A DNA stretch of 64,000 bases from CAWDVR01 sp044869805 (GTDB taxonomy: Bacteria > Acidobacteriota > Thermoanaerobaculia > Multivoradales > SZUA-115): the NCBI GenBank assembly GCA_044869805.1, contig JBIOXV010000108.1:1-64000 (forward strand), in the 5' to 3' direction. Both the position numbers and the translations under genes were made by a program. The notes beneath the pieces were generated by a model. The model saw nothing but the letters and a program-made list of their open reading frames with translations. It had not been told where the DNA came from and ran no database searches. Below are positions 24,483 to 32,669 of the stretch, piece by piece (the first letter of the stretch is position 1; every line of letters starts with the position of its first letter).

Positions 24483-25217
24483 ATGAATGCAACCCCGGAC
24501 AACAGCTCCAACGGACAGGTGGCCGTGGTCACCGGCGGCAGCCGCGGCATCGGCCGCGCCGTCGTCGAAGGCCTGGCCGAGGACGGCTTCCGGGTCTTCT
24601 TCTCGAGCCTGAGCCCCGACTCGGTGGCGAGAGCCCAGGCGAGCCTCGCCGCCCGCTTCGGCGACCGGGTGGCCGGCGAGGCGGTCGATGTGCGCGACCA
24701 GGCGGCCGTGGAAGCCTACGTCGCCCGCGTGGAGGCGGCGGCCGGGCAGATCGACTGCCTGGTCAACAACGCCGGCCTCGGCCACTTCGGCGCCGTGGAC
24801 GAGCTCTCCGGCGACGCCTTCCGCCAAGTGATCGAAACCAACCTGAACGGCGTCTTCTACTGCATCCACGCGGTGGCGCCCGGCATGCGCCGCCGCGGCG
24901 AGGGCTGGATCTTCAACATCGCCTCGCTCGCCGCCAAGAACCCGTTCGCCGGAGGCGCCGCGTACAACGCCAGCAAGTTCGGCCTGCTGGGTCTGTCCGA
25001 GGCGGCGATGCTCGACCTTCGCCCGCACGGCATCCGGGTGGCGGCGGTCCTGCCGGGCAGCGTCGACACCGAGTTCCGCTCCGCCGGCGAGCGCGACACC
25101 TCGTGGATGCTCGCTCCGCAGGACGTGGCGCGAGCCGTGCGCGACCTCCTCGCCTACCCCGCACGCGCCCTGCCCAGCCTGATCGAGCTGCGCCCGACCC
25201 GGCCGCCCAAGCGCTAG
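24483..25217 (+). CDS. short-chain dehydrogenase/reductase (FabG-like)
   Basis: NAD(P)-dependent oxidoreductase of the classical SDR family, substrate unknown. 244 residues with the cofactor motif TGGSRGIG, the NNAG motif, the catalytic Ser in NIASLAAKN and the YNASK pair, then PGSVDTEF. Start ATG at 24483 is preceded by GGGGAGGAG. No fatty-acid genes are nearby, so a role as FabG itself is unlikely. It is divergent from the zinc peptidase and reads toward the small secreted-protein gene. Confidence 0.9.
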   Translation: MNATPDNSSNGQVAVVTGGSRGIGRAVVEGLAEDGFRVFFSSLSPDSVARAQASLAARFGDRVAGEAVDVRDQAAVEAYVARVEAAAGQIDCLVNNAGLGHFGAVDELSGDAFRQVIETNLNGVFYCIHAVAPGMRRRGEGWIFNIASLAAKNPFAGGAAYNASKFGLLGLSEAAMLDLRPHGIRVAAVLPGSVDTEFRSAGERDTSWMLAPQDVARAVRDLLAYPARALPSLIELRPTRPPKR

Positions 25218-25331
25218 CCGGCGCTCGCCGCCTCGGCCGGCCGGGAGCCAGCCCTCCGCTTGCGAAAGGTTATTTGACGATACCGATGGGTAATGGTTTG
25301 CCTCTGTCGTTTCGTCAATAGAACCTGCCCC

Positions 25332-25361
25332 TTGCAATCAAGGTGAGAAGCCGGATAAATT
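25332..25361 (+). promoter_or_regulatory. probable promoter of the secreted-protein gene
   Basis: TTGCAA (25332-25337), an 18-base spacer and TAAATT (25356-25361), about 92 bases before the start codon at 25454. The surrounding 25260-25380 is notably AT-rich for this genome. Confidence 0.45.
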
Positions 25362-25453
25362 TTAACAACCCTGCGGTATTCTCCCCTCGAGCTCGAGCCG
25401 CCTCCTTTTCTGCCGCGGCTCATCCGATTCTGCGGTGGATGAAAGGAGAAACG

Positions 25454-25966
25454 ATGCTTCGCTTTCGCGCTTTGCTCCTGTCGCTTCTCGCCCTGCTGGC
25501 GGCCACGCCGGCTTGGGGCGACCACGAATGCCAGCCGAACGTCTTCACCACGACGCTCTTCGCCGGCCAGACCATCGACGCCGGCGACGTAACGGTTCAG
25601 GTCGTCGACGACCAGATCTGCGTGACCTACGCCGCGCACGGCGACTGGGTGATCGAGGAGGTCCATCTCGCGATCGCCACCTCGCTCGCCGACATCCCGC
25701 AGACCAAGAAGGGCAACCCGCGGCCCGGCCAGTTTCCGCTGAAGGCGACCTATCTGCCGGGGGTGAGCAGCGCGACCCTCTGCGCTCCCTTCACCACCGG
25801 GTTCGACGAGCTCTTCATCGCCGCCCACGCGGTGGTCAGCGGCACACCGGGCGGCGCGTACTCCGGGCAGCAGGAGACCGGCTGGGCCGACGGCTTCGAC
25901 TTCCCGGGCGCCAACTGGGCGACGTACTTCCGCTTCATGCCCCTGGACTGCCCGACGCACGAGTAG
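25454..25966 (+). CDS. small secreted protein of unknown function
   Basis: 170 residues with a clear signal peptide (MLRFRALLLSLLALLAATPAWG, cleavage near residue 22). The mature part has three cysteines in visible positions (ECQPN, QICVTY, TLCAPF), a fourth near the C-terminus (LDCPTHE), and the striking segment TGWADGFDFPGANWATYF near residues 140-157. It is not an enzyme I recognise; the composition suggests a beta-rich extracellular domain. The start at 25454 has an excellent AAAGGAG site. It converges on the anti-sigma gene; regulation by that sigma factor is only a possibility. Confidence 0.75.
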   Translation: MLRFRALLLSLLALLAATPAWGDHECQPNVFTTTLFAGQTIDAGDVTVQVVDDQICVTYAAHGDWVIEEVHLAIATSLADIPQTKKGNPRPGQFPLKATYLPGVSSATLCAPFTTGFDELFIAAHAVVSGTPGGAYSGQQETGWADGFDFPGANWATYFRFMPLDCPTHE

Positions 25967-26005
25967 GGGCGCGCCGGCGGCCACCGTGCCACGGCGGCGA
26001 CCCGG

Positions 26006-26905
26006 CTACAGCAGCTCACGGGTTTCGCTGCCGGCGAGCACCCGGGGGCCGGTGGGGCTGGCGGCTCCCGGCGCCGGCTCCACGGTGACGGCGAAGCCCA
26101 CGATGCCGCCGGGCATGGTGGGTGAGCCGATCTCCGCATCCGCGCCGGCCGCGGTGCGGAAAACGCCGCCGGAGACCGGGCCTTCCGCGGTCAAGAACCA
26201 GAGCTGGTAGGTCTCTCCAGCCGGCACCGGCGGCAGGCCGACGACGCGCAGGAACCAGTGCTGGTGATCGGCGGCGATGTACACGGCGCCACGCGCCTGG
26301 CTTCCCGGCCCGCCGGGCTGCGGCCGCAGCGGGCAGACCAGAGAACCGGCCTGCGTGACCATGCCGAGCTTCGAGGACAGCCCCGCGAGGTCCAGCTCGA
26401 GCCCGGCGAGCCGCTCGCTCGCCGCCCTCTCGCGCTCCCGGCTGGCGGCGAGGTCGCGGCCGAGACCGGCGGCCTGGGAGCGCGCGGCGCGAAGGTCGAG
26501 GCTCGACTGCACCCACAGGGCGGAGATCGCGGCGAGCGCCAGGCCGGCGGCGGCGAGCCAGGGCCAGACCCTGCGAGGCGGCGCGGCAGGCTCCGGCGCC
26601 GGGGCCGTCTGGTCCGGTATCGGGAACGGCACCACCTCGGCCGCCGGCGGCTGCGGCGCGGGCGGAGCAAGGTCCGCTGTCGCCGCGCCCCCGGCGCGCA
26701 GCGACGCCAGCAGCCGCTCCCGGGTCTCGGGACGCGGCGCCACCGGGGCGGGCTCCTGCGCCAGCAGGCCCAAGACCTCGGTGTAGAGCCGGTGCAGGGT
26801 CTCGGCATCCTCGCCCTGGGCCAGGGACGCGCCGCTCTCCTCGGGCCGCCCGGCGCCCAGGAGCGACAGGATCACCCGGTCTTCGCAGGCTCGCTCGTCC
26901 TTCAC
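26006..26905 (-). CDS. anti-sigma factor, RskA-like, membrane-spanning
   Basis: 299 residues. The N-terminal cytoplasmic part (about 1-110, Pro/Ala-rich) would bind the sigma factor. One membrane helix (about 112-132, VWPWLAAAGLALAAISALWV) is followed by a coiled stretch with the repeated LAGLELDLAGL pattern. The outer RskA-type domain then carries GETYQLWFLTAEGPVSGGVF. A zinc HxxxCxxC motif is absent. The ATGA overlap with the sigma gene upstream and the domain order make the pairing firm; the signal is unknown. Confidence 0.88.
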   Translation of the reverse strand: MKDERACEDRVILSLLGAGRPEESGASLAQGEDAETLHRLYTEVLGLLAQEPAPVAPRPETRERLLASLRAGGAATADLAPPAPQPPAAEVVPFPIPDQTAPAPEPAAPPRRVWPWLAAAGLALAAISALWVQSSLDLRAARSQAAGLGRDLAASRERERAASERLAGLELDLAGLSSKLGMVTQAGSLVCPLRPQPGGPGSQARGAVYIAADHQHWFLRVVGLPPVPAGETYQLWFLTAEGPVSGGVFRTAAGADAEIGSPTMPGGIVGFAVTVEPAPGAASPTGPRVLAGSETRELL

Positions 26906-27483
26906 AGCAGCCCCCGGATCTCGGCTCGGAGCGCCATACGCAGCTTCTTCATCGCCAGCAGGGTGCGGGTCTTCACTGTCCCTAGCGGGATGCCGGTGGC
27001 GGCGGCGATCTCGCTCTGGGTGAAGCCGCCGAAAAACGCCATACGCAGCACCTCGATCTGCTCCGGCGGCAGGCGGGCGAGCTCCTCGCGCACCCGCTGG
27101 CCCCGCTCAAGGTTCAGTACGGCGGCGACTGCTTCCGGAGATGTATGGAGCTCCGGCGCCGTGAGCGAGACGGCGTCGAGCGGCTCGCCCGGGCGGGTGG
27201 CGCGCAGGCGGTCGATGGCGCGGCTGCGCGCCACCAGCACCAGCCAGGTGGCCACCGACGATCTCCCCGAGTCGTAGCGCGCGGCGTTGCGCCAGGCATA
27301 GATGAAGGCATCCTGCACGGCATCCTCGGCTTCCGTGCGGGTGCCGAGGATGCGCACCGCCAGGGCCAGCATCTGGGGCGCGTGGCGGTCGTAGAGCTGG
27401 GCCAGCGCCTCGTGCCGCCCGCCGGCGACCTCGCGCAGGAGGTCGGCGTCCGAGCGCGCGGAGGCGGTTTCGGAGGTCGGCAA
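26902..27483 (-). CDS. ECF sigma factor (SigK/RpoE-like)
   Basis: Extracytoplasmic-function sigma-70 factor that redirects RNA polymerase to a stress regulon. 193 residues: region 2 (about 25-95) with EAEDAVQDAFIYAWRNAARY, and region 4 (about 138-182) with FTQSEIAAATGIPLGTVKTR as the helix-turn-helix. Start is TTG at 27483, nine bases after the thioesterase stop and preceded by GAGGG. It overlaps the anti-sigma gene by four bases. The regulon is not visible in the window. Confidence 0.92.
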   Translation of the reverse strand: MPTSETASARSDADLLREVAGGRHEALAQLYDRHAPQMLALAVRILGTRTEAEDAVQDAFIYAWRNAARYDSGRSSVATWLVLVARSRAIDRLRATRPGEPLDAVSLTAPELHTSPEAVAAVLNLERGQRVREELARLPPEQIEVLRMAFFGGFTQSEIAAATGIPLGTVKTRTLLAMKKLRMALRAEIRGLL

Positions 27484-27492
27484 GCGACACCC

Positions 27493-27888
27493 TCAGGGCT
27501 CGGCGCCGGCGATCGGCACCGGCCGGCCGAGGCCGTCGACGTGTACGTACACCACTTCGGCCTCGGTGACCTTGGTGCGGTCGGCGCCGGCGGCGAGCCG
27601 GCGCTCGGCCTCGACGGTGACCCGCACCGTGACCGAAGTACGGCCCACGCGCACGGTCTCGGTGTAGAAGCTGACGAGGTCGCCGACCAGCACCGGCGCC
27701 AGGAACTCCACCTCCCGCATCGCCACCGTCACCAGCTTGCCGCGCACGTGGCGGTGGCCCTCGACGGCGCCCGCCTGGTCGATGTAGGAGAGGATGATGC
27801 CGCCGAAGATGGTACCCAGGGCGTTGGTGTGCTTGGGCATCATGACCACCCGGATCGCCGGGTGGGCGGAGTCTGCTGCGCGGGCCAT
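27493..27888 (-). CDS. acyl-CoA thioesterase, hotdog fold (YciA-like)
   Basis: 131-residue hotdog thioesterase expected to hydrolyse acyl-CoA. The family pattern is clear: RVVMMPKHTNALGTIFGG with the Asn and Gly of the active-site loop, then SYIDQAGAVEGHRH and VEFLAPVLVGD. Start ATG at 27888 fits family length; an in-frame ATG at 28020 would add 44 low-complexity residues and run through a strong hairpin at 27908-27951, so I reject it. It lies between tdk and the ECF sigma gene. Confidence 0.88.
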   Translation of the reverse strand: MARAADSAHPAIRVVMMPKHTNALGTIFGGIILSYIDQAGAVEGHRHVRGKLVTVAMREVEFLAPVLVGDLVSFYTETVRVGRTSVTVRVTVEAERRLAAGADRTKVTEAEVVYVHVDGLGRPVPIAGAEP

Positions 27889-27907
27889 CTGCTTTGTCGC
27901 GGGTCCG

Positions 27908-27951
27908 CCCGGCAATCCTCGCGTACTGCCGTGTACGCTCCGGTTGCCGGG
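27908..27951. other. strong nested hairpin between tdk and thioesterase genes
   Basis: Outer arms CCCGGCAA (27908-27915) and TTGCCGGG (27944-27951) pair perfectly. Inner arms GCGTAC (27921-27926) and GTACGC (27933-27938) pair perfectly around a six-base loop, leaving a symmetric 5/5 internal loop. There is no T-tract on either side, so it is not a simple terminator. It may be an RNA processing or stability element, or a mobile palindrome. Confidence 0.6.
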
Positions 27952-28006
27952 TCCTCCCGCTCCTCGCACCTGGCCCGCTCGCGACGACTCCGCCACTCCG
28001 TGGCCT

Positions 28007-28567
28007 TTAGTTTTCTTCATAGCAAGACCGGCAGCGGGGCTCGTAGGCCTCGGTGTCGCCGACCAGCACCTGCTCGTCGCCGCGCACGATGCGCTGGCTG
28101 TAGTGCGCCGGTTCACCGCAGCGCATGCAGACGGCGTGCATCTTGTCCACGTACTCGGCGACGGTGAGGATCGCGGGCATGGGCCCGAACGGCCGCCGCC
28201 GGTAGTCGAGGTCGAGCCCGGCGACGATCACCCGGAGCCCCGAGTCCGCCATGCGGTTGACGGCGTCGACCAGGCCCGGGTCGAAGAACTGCGCCTCGTC
28301 GATCCCCACCACGTCCACGTCCGTCTCGAGGCGCGCCAGCAGATCGGTGCTCGACGCCACGGTCATCGCGTCGAGCTGCCGGTTGTCGCGGGTGACGAGC
28401 GCTTCCGGGGCGGAGCGGGTGTCGGTCTGCGGCTTGAAGACCTGGACCTTCTGGCGGGCGATCGCCGCCCGCCGCAGGCGCCGCACGAGCTCCTCGCTCT
28501 TGCCGGAGAACATGCCGCCGGTGATGACCTCGATCTGCCCGCGGCTGGCTTCGGATCGCGCCGTCAT
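28007..28567 (-). CDS. tdk: thymidine kinase
   Basis: Salvages thymidine to dTMP. 186 residues with the P-loop GGMFSGKS, the DEAQFF motif, and two zinc cysteine pairs (CMRCG and CRSC). Start ATG at 28567 yields MTARSEASRGQIEVITGG; a longer frame upstream overlaps the divergent HAD gene. It is the first gene of the minus run tdk, thioesterase, sigma, anti-sigma, but the hairpin at 27908-27951 may divide it from the rest. Confidence 0.95.
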   Translation of the reverse strand: MTARSEASRGQIEVITGGMFSGKSEELVRRLRRAAIARQKVQVFKPQTDTRSAPEALVTRDNRQLDAMTVASSTDLLARLETDVDVVGIDEAQFFDPGLVDAVNRMADSGLRVIVAGLDLDYRRRPFGPMPAILTVAEYVDKMHAVCMRCGEPAHYSQRIVRGDEQVLVGDTEAYEPRCRSCYEEN

Positions 28568-28630
28568 GCGGGGCGGGATGGTATCACCGCCGTCCCCCGC
28601 GGCCGGGCGGCGGCGCCGGGAGGAGAAGCT

Positions 28631-29341
28631 ATGATCGAGGCCGTGCTGCGGGCCGTGCTCTTCGACTTCAACGGCGTGCTGGTCGACGACGAGCCGATCC
28701 ATTTCGAGCTCCTAGCCCGGGTGCTCGCCGAGGAGGGCGTCGAGCTGCCTCGCGAGCGCTACTACGATCGCTTCCTGGGCTTGGACGACCGCGCCTCTTT
28801 CGGAGCCGCCCTGCGCGAGGCCGGCCGGCCCATCTCCGAGGCTGGCACCGCGCGCCTCGTGGCGCGCAAGGCGAGCTACTACCGCGACCGCATCCGGCGT
28901 GACGGCTACCCCTTCTTCGCCGGCGCGGTCGAGCTGGTGCGGCGTCTGGCCGCCGCCGGCCTGCCGCTGGGCGTGGTGAGCGGCGCGTTGCGCGAGGAGG
29001 TGGAAGGCGCGCTCTCGCAGGCCGGGATCGACCGCCTGTTCAAGGTGCTGGTCACCGCCGAGGACACCCGCGAAGGCAAGCCCGACCCCGAGGGCTACCG
29101 CGCCGCGGTCGAGGCCCTCAACACCGAGCCGCCGCTACCCGACCGCATGATCCACCCGCACGAAGTGCTGGCCGTCGAGGACAGCTCGGCGGGCCTCGCC
29201 GCGGCCGCCGGCGCCGGCCTCTCCACCCTGGCCGTGGCTCACACCTACGCCGCGGACACGCTGTCCGACGCGGACCTGGTGGTGAATCGGATCAGCGAGA
29301 TCGGGGTCGAGGCGCTGCTGGCGCGGTTCGCAGAGGGGTGA
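28631..29341 (+). CDS. HAD-superfamily hydrolase, beta-phosphoglucomutase-like
   Basis: 236 residues with HAD motif I DFNGVLVDDEP (nucleophile Asp and general acid Asn-Gly-Val form, where DxD has become DFN), motif II VVSG, motif III Lys in EGKPDP, and motif IV VEDSSAG. The DFNG variant is common in beta-PGM-like phosphatases. A helical cap (about 20-85) follows motif I. Start ATG at 28631 is preceded by AGGAGAAG. Substrate unknown. Confidence 0.88.
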   Translation: MIEAVLRAVLFDFNGVLVDDEPIHFELLARVLAEEGVELPRERYYDRFLGLDDRASFGAALREAGRPISEAGTARLVARKASYYRDRIRRDGYPFFAGAVELVRRLAAAGLPLGVVSGALREEVEGALSQAGIDRLFKVLVTAEDTREGKPDPEGYRAAVEALNTEPPLPDRMIHPHEVLAVEDSSAGLAAAAGAGLSTLAVAHTYAADTLSDADLVVNRISEIGVEALLARFAEG

Positions 29342-29355
29342 CCTGGACGAAGCGC

Positions 29356-30888
29356 CTACCGATCGCGGGTCTGCTTGCCCCGCCGGGCCAGCTCGCCCTG
29401 GGCGAGCGCACGCACCGCCGAGGAATCGACCGGCTTCACCTTCGGATGGCTGACGAGCTGCCCGTCGAGCTCGTAGATATCCTGGACGGTGCTGCTCAAG
29501 GAGCCGACCGCCGCAAGGGTCTCACCATCGACCGCGGCGGCATGCTTGGCGAGGATCCGCTCCAGCACCGGAAGTGCGGAGTCGGCCACACGGCCGTCGG
29601 TCGCCATCCTGCAGAGGGGTCCGACCGCGTCCGGGCCGCCGATCTCTCCCAGCGCCTCGGCGATCCGATGCCGATAGGAGGTGTCGTGGGTACGAAGCGC
29701 GGCGTCGAGCAGCGGGCCGATGGCGCGTGTGTCGCCGATCTTGCCGAGGGCCCTCACCGCCGTGGCAGAGGCGCGCCAGTCGGAGTGAGACAGGGCCTGG
29801 ACCAGCGGCTCGACGGCCTCGGCGCCGAGCGTCGCGGCCTCGTCCTCGGTTGCCCGGGCGATCGCCAGCCAGACCGCGTCGTCGAGGGAGGGCGGTGCGA
29901 AGCTGCGGGCGGCGAGCGTATCGCCGGCTATCGAGCGCACCCTCCAGTCGGCGTGACGGAGCGCAGAGACGAGGTGCGGGCTCCCGGCCTCTTCCATGGC
30001 AGCCAGGCCGGAGGCCGCCGCGTGCCTGGTGGGGGCGCGATCCGAGCCGAGCGCGCGAGCGAGCGCGCGCTCGGCTTCTGGCGATCCGGACGCGGCGAGC
30101 GCCAGCGCCGCGGCGGACGCCACGGCAGCCTCGCTGTCCTCGAGGGCTGCGATCAGCGGTGCCGCGGCGCGAGGATCTCCGATCGCCTGCAGCGTGCGCG
30201 CGGCCTCCTCGCGAACGCTGATCGACTCGTCGCGAAGCGCCCTCACCAGCGGCTCCACCGCGCGCTCGTCACCGACCTTGGCGAGGACCTTGACGGCCAT
30301 CCAGCGCGCGTTCTTGTCCCCGAGCGCGACGATCACGGCGTCGGTGGCTCGCGCGCCGAATGACTCGAGCGCCCTGGCCGCGTTGTCGCGCACCTGAGAA
30401 TCGCCGAGCGCACGGGCGAGCGCGGGCAGCGCACGGCCATCCTGCAGGCGAGCCAGCGCTTCGGCAGCCGTGCCGCGCGTCCACTTCCCATGCGCTTCAC
30501 GCTCGAGCGCCGCGATCAGCGGCTCGACCGCACCGGTGTCACCGATCCCACCCAGCAGACTGGCGGCGGTGATCCGGACATTCTCGTCGGGATCGCCAAG
30601 CGCATCGACGAGCGCCGGCACCGCCGCCGTGCCCAGCTCATCGGTCTCGCGGATGCGACCGCGCGCGACCGCGAACCAGGCGCGTGCGACGTCATCGGCA
30701 GGCTCGAACGACAGCGCCTCGAGCGCCGCGGCCGCCGCCCGGCGGACGCTGGAGTCCGGATCCTGGAGGAGCGGGACCAGCGCAGCCGCCGCGGCCCGGT
30801 TGGACGATCGAGCCAGCTTCTCGGCCGCCCGCTTGCGGACGTCGCGATCCGGCGACCGGAGCCGGCGAAGTGCCCACCAGAGCATCAT
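29356..30888 (-). CDS. HEAT/PBS-lyase-type repeat protein
   Basis: 510 residues made almost entirely of about thirteen to fifteen 31-residue helical repeats with pattern such as AVEPLIAALEDSEAxVRxxAAxALxxIGD. It forms an alpha-solenoid that probably binds another protein. No signal peptide or catalytic motif is visible. The repeat-free C-terminus (about 435-510) ends in a charged tail. Two adjacent ATG codons (30888 and 30885) are possible starts. It converges on the HAD gene. Confidence 0.85.
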   Translation of the reverse strand: MMLWWALRRLRSPDRDVRKRAAEKLARSSNRAAAAALVPLLQDPDSSVRRAAAAALEALSFEPADDVARAWFAVARGRIRETDELGTAAVPALVDALGDPDENVRITAASLLGGIGDTGAVEPLIAALEREAHGKWTRGTAAEALARLQDGRALPALARALGDSQVRDNAARALESFGARATDAVIVALGDKNARWMAVKVLAKVGDERAVEPLVRALRDESISVREEAARTLQAIGDPRAAAPLIAALEDSEAAVASAAALALAASGSPEAERALARALGSDRAPTRHAAASGLAAMEEAGSPHLVSALRHADWRVRSIAGDTLAARSFAPPSLDDAVWLAIARATEDEAATLGAEAVEPLVQALSHSDWRASATAVRALGKIGDTRAIGPLLDAALRTHDTSYRHRIAEALGEIGGPDAVGPLCRMATDGRVADSALPVLERILAKHAAAVDGETLAAVGSLSSTVQDIYELDGQLVSHPKVKPVDSSAVRALAQGELARRGKQTRDR

Positions 30889-30978
30889 CGCGTTCTATCC
30901 TCGACGATCGGTGAATCCCGCGGAACGTGAGATTTGGGACCGTCCGCGACGCCGCAGATGGCCCGCGCAACAGCCCCG

Positions 30979-31344
30979 TCACATGATGGGCATCCTGCCG
31001 TCGAACCCCTCTTCGTACCCGTGGTAGTGGCCGACGATCTCCTCGGGATAGCGCCAGCAGTAGTAGCCGTCGCCGCTGTCCCAGTCGACCAGCCAGAGGC
31101 CCTTGACCTCGCAGCCCACTGAGGTGATCTCCTCGGCCCAGGCCTGGACGATACGGTCGTAGGCGGTGGTCAGCTCGTCCTTGCGGGCTTCCATCTCGTC
31201 GCGGCTGTGGACCCCGTTGAGCAGCGCCTCCACCTGTCGCACGGCGGCGTGCGTCAAGTCGCGCACCATGGGAAAGGTGTTCATCGCCTCTTCGTAGGAG
31301 AAAACTCTGCGCGACTGCCGCTGCTCCGCCATACCGGTCGGCAT
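30979..31344 (-). CDS. DUF2203 family protein
   Basis: About 121 residues. The N-terminal helical part (FSYEEAMNTFPMVRDLTHAA) and the C-terminal signature (VKGLWLVDWDSGDGYYCWRY, then HYHGYEEGFDGR) match DUF2203, a family of unknown function found mainly in Acidobacteria, Chloroflexi, Firmicutes and thermophiles. Start could be ATG 31344 or ATG 31332; neither has a clear ribosome-binding site. It diverges from the erpA-like gene. Confidence 0.85.
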   Translation of the reverse strand: MPTGMAEQRQSRRVFSYEEAMNTFPMVRDLTHAAVRQVEALLNGVHSRDEMEARKDELTTAYDRIVQAWAEEITSVGCEVKGLWLVDWDSGDGYYCWRYPEEIVGHYHGYEEGFDGRMPIM

Positions 31345-31492
31345 GGTAGCAGATGGGTTCCGGGGCCCGGCGCCCTGCCCGCTCGCGAGAGCCGCGTTTG
31401 ACAATCCCCCCTTCGGGCCGTACCCTAGCCATGACTGCTCGAGCGGGCCACGGGGCGCGCTCGACACCACCAGAAACCAGGAGCTTTCGAGC

Positions 31493-31891
31493 ATGGAAAA
31501 TACGGAGACCACCACCCGCGCCGCGGCCCCCGAGGCCGTCGCCGGCCAGGCGACCGACGATCAGCCAGTCCTCTTGACCTCCAAGGCCGTCGACATGGTG
31601 CGGATGACGCAGAAGCACGAGGGCATCGACGAGAATTACGGCCTGCGCATCGCGGTGCGCGGTGGCGGCTGCAGCGGCTTCGAGTACGCCCTCGACTTCG
31701 ACAACGAACCGCGGGAGAACGACCTCTGCTACGAGCAGAGCGGTTTGAAGATCTACGTCGACGGAGTGAGCGCGCGCTATCTGTACGGCACCACGATCGA
31801 CTACGTGCTGGGTTCGACCGGCGCCGGCTTCAAGTTCAACAACCCCCGGGCGGTCGGCACCTGCGGCTGCGGCTCTTCCTTCGCCGTCTAG
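31493..31891 (+). CDS. erpA: A-type iron-sulfur carrier (ErpA/IscA-like)
   Basis: Carries Fe-S clusters from a scaffold to target enzymes. 132 residues with the three conserved cysteines, in RGGGCSGFEY and GTCGCGSSF. The N-terminal 25 residues are a Thr/Ala-rich tail not seen in the E. coli proteins. Start ATG at 31493 with AGGAG upstream. No isc or suf genes are near, but ygfZ, which also serves Fe-S proteins, lies 0.8 kb on. A strong terminator follows. Confidence 0.93.
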   Translation: MENTETTTRAAAPEAVAGQATDDQPVLLTSKAVDMVRMTQKHEGIDENYGLRIAVRGGGCSGFEYALDFDNEPRENDLCYEQSGLKIYVDGVSARYLYGTTIDYVLGSTGAGFKFNNPRAVGTCGCGSSFAV

Positions 31892-31932
31892 GAGCCTGCC
31901 CGGCGCCGCCCGTTCGGGCGACGCCACGACCT

Positions 31933-31974
31933 GCCGGGCCGGAGCAACCCCGCTTCGGCCCGGCGTTTTGTTTC
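31933..31974 (+). terminator. rho-independent terminator of the erpA-like gene
   Basis: Stem GCCGGGCCGGAGC (31933-31945) pairs with GCTTCGGCCCGGC (31952-31964) around a six-base loop, followed by GTTTTGTTTC. It ends at the stop codon of the convergent aquaporin gene. Confidence 0.85.
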
Positions 31975-32621
31975 TAGCGCTCCTCGAAGAACCCGCGATA
32001 GAGAATCCCGGCCACCAGCGCGCCGGCGATGGGCCCCAGGAAATAGATCCAAGCCTGCGAGAGATCGCCCAGGGCCACGGCCGGGCCCAGGTAGCGCGCC
32101 GGGTTGAAGCCCGCGCCGGTGAGCGGGCCGCCCATCAGGATGTTGAACACCAGCGTCATGCCGATCGCCACGGCGGCGAGGTTGCCGGCCTTGCCGCTGA
32201 CCGCCGCGTTGAGCACCGTGTTGAGGAGGAAGAAGGCGAGCACCGCCTCGACGAAGACCCCCGCCGCCGGGGTCACGCTGCCGGCCAGCTTCAGCTCGCC
32301 GAGCCCGCCCGCCGTACCGCCGAGCACCCAGCGCAGGGCGAAGGCGCCCAGCACGCCGCCGAGAAGCTGCACGACGATGTAGGCCGCGGCGCGGCCGGCC
32401 TCGATCTTGCCGGCGGCGAGCAGGCCGAGGGTCACCGCCGGGTTCACGTGGGTGCCCGAGATGTGGCCGTAGGCGTAGGCGAAGGCCAGCACCACCAGGC
32501 CGTGGGCGAAGGCGACGGCCACCAGGTTGCCGCTCAAGGCCCCGGCGCCCGCGCCGATGAACACCAGAGCAAAGGTGCCGATCGCCTCCGCGACCAGCGC
32601 TTTCGTAAGGCTGCTCGACAT
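31974..32621 (-). CDS. aquaporin / MIP-family channel
   Basis: Water or small-solute channel with six membrane helices in 215 residues. Both pore half-helices carry the Asn-Pro-Ala box: SGTHVNPAVT near residue 60 and GAGFNPARY near residue 172. The Arg after the second NPA is the selectivity-filter Arg. The short loops fit a water channel (AqpZ-like) rather than a glycerol facilitator, though this is inference. Start ATG at 32621 has a strong AAGGAGG site. Confidence 0.9.
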   Translation of the reverse strand: MSSSLTKALVAEAIGTFALVFIGAGAGALSGNLVAVAFAHGLVVLAFAYAYGHISGTHVNPAVTLGLLAAGKIEAGRAAAYIVVQLLGGVLGAFALRWVLGGTAGGLGELKLAGSVTPAAGVFVEAVLAFFLLNTVLNAAVSGKAGNLAAVAIGMTLVFNILMGGPLTGAGFNPARYLGPAVALGDLSQAWIYFLGPIAGALVAGILYRGFFEER

Positions 32622-32669
32622 CGAAGTCCCCTCCTTATCGCACAGGGACGCCGGCAGGGCGCCCCCTGA

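Noticed and set aside
27889..28020. Longer thioesterase start at 28020
   Set aside because: The added 44 residues are low complexity and run through a perfect double hairpin; the family length fits ATG 27888.
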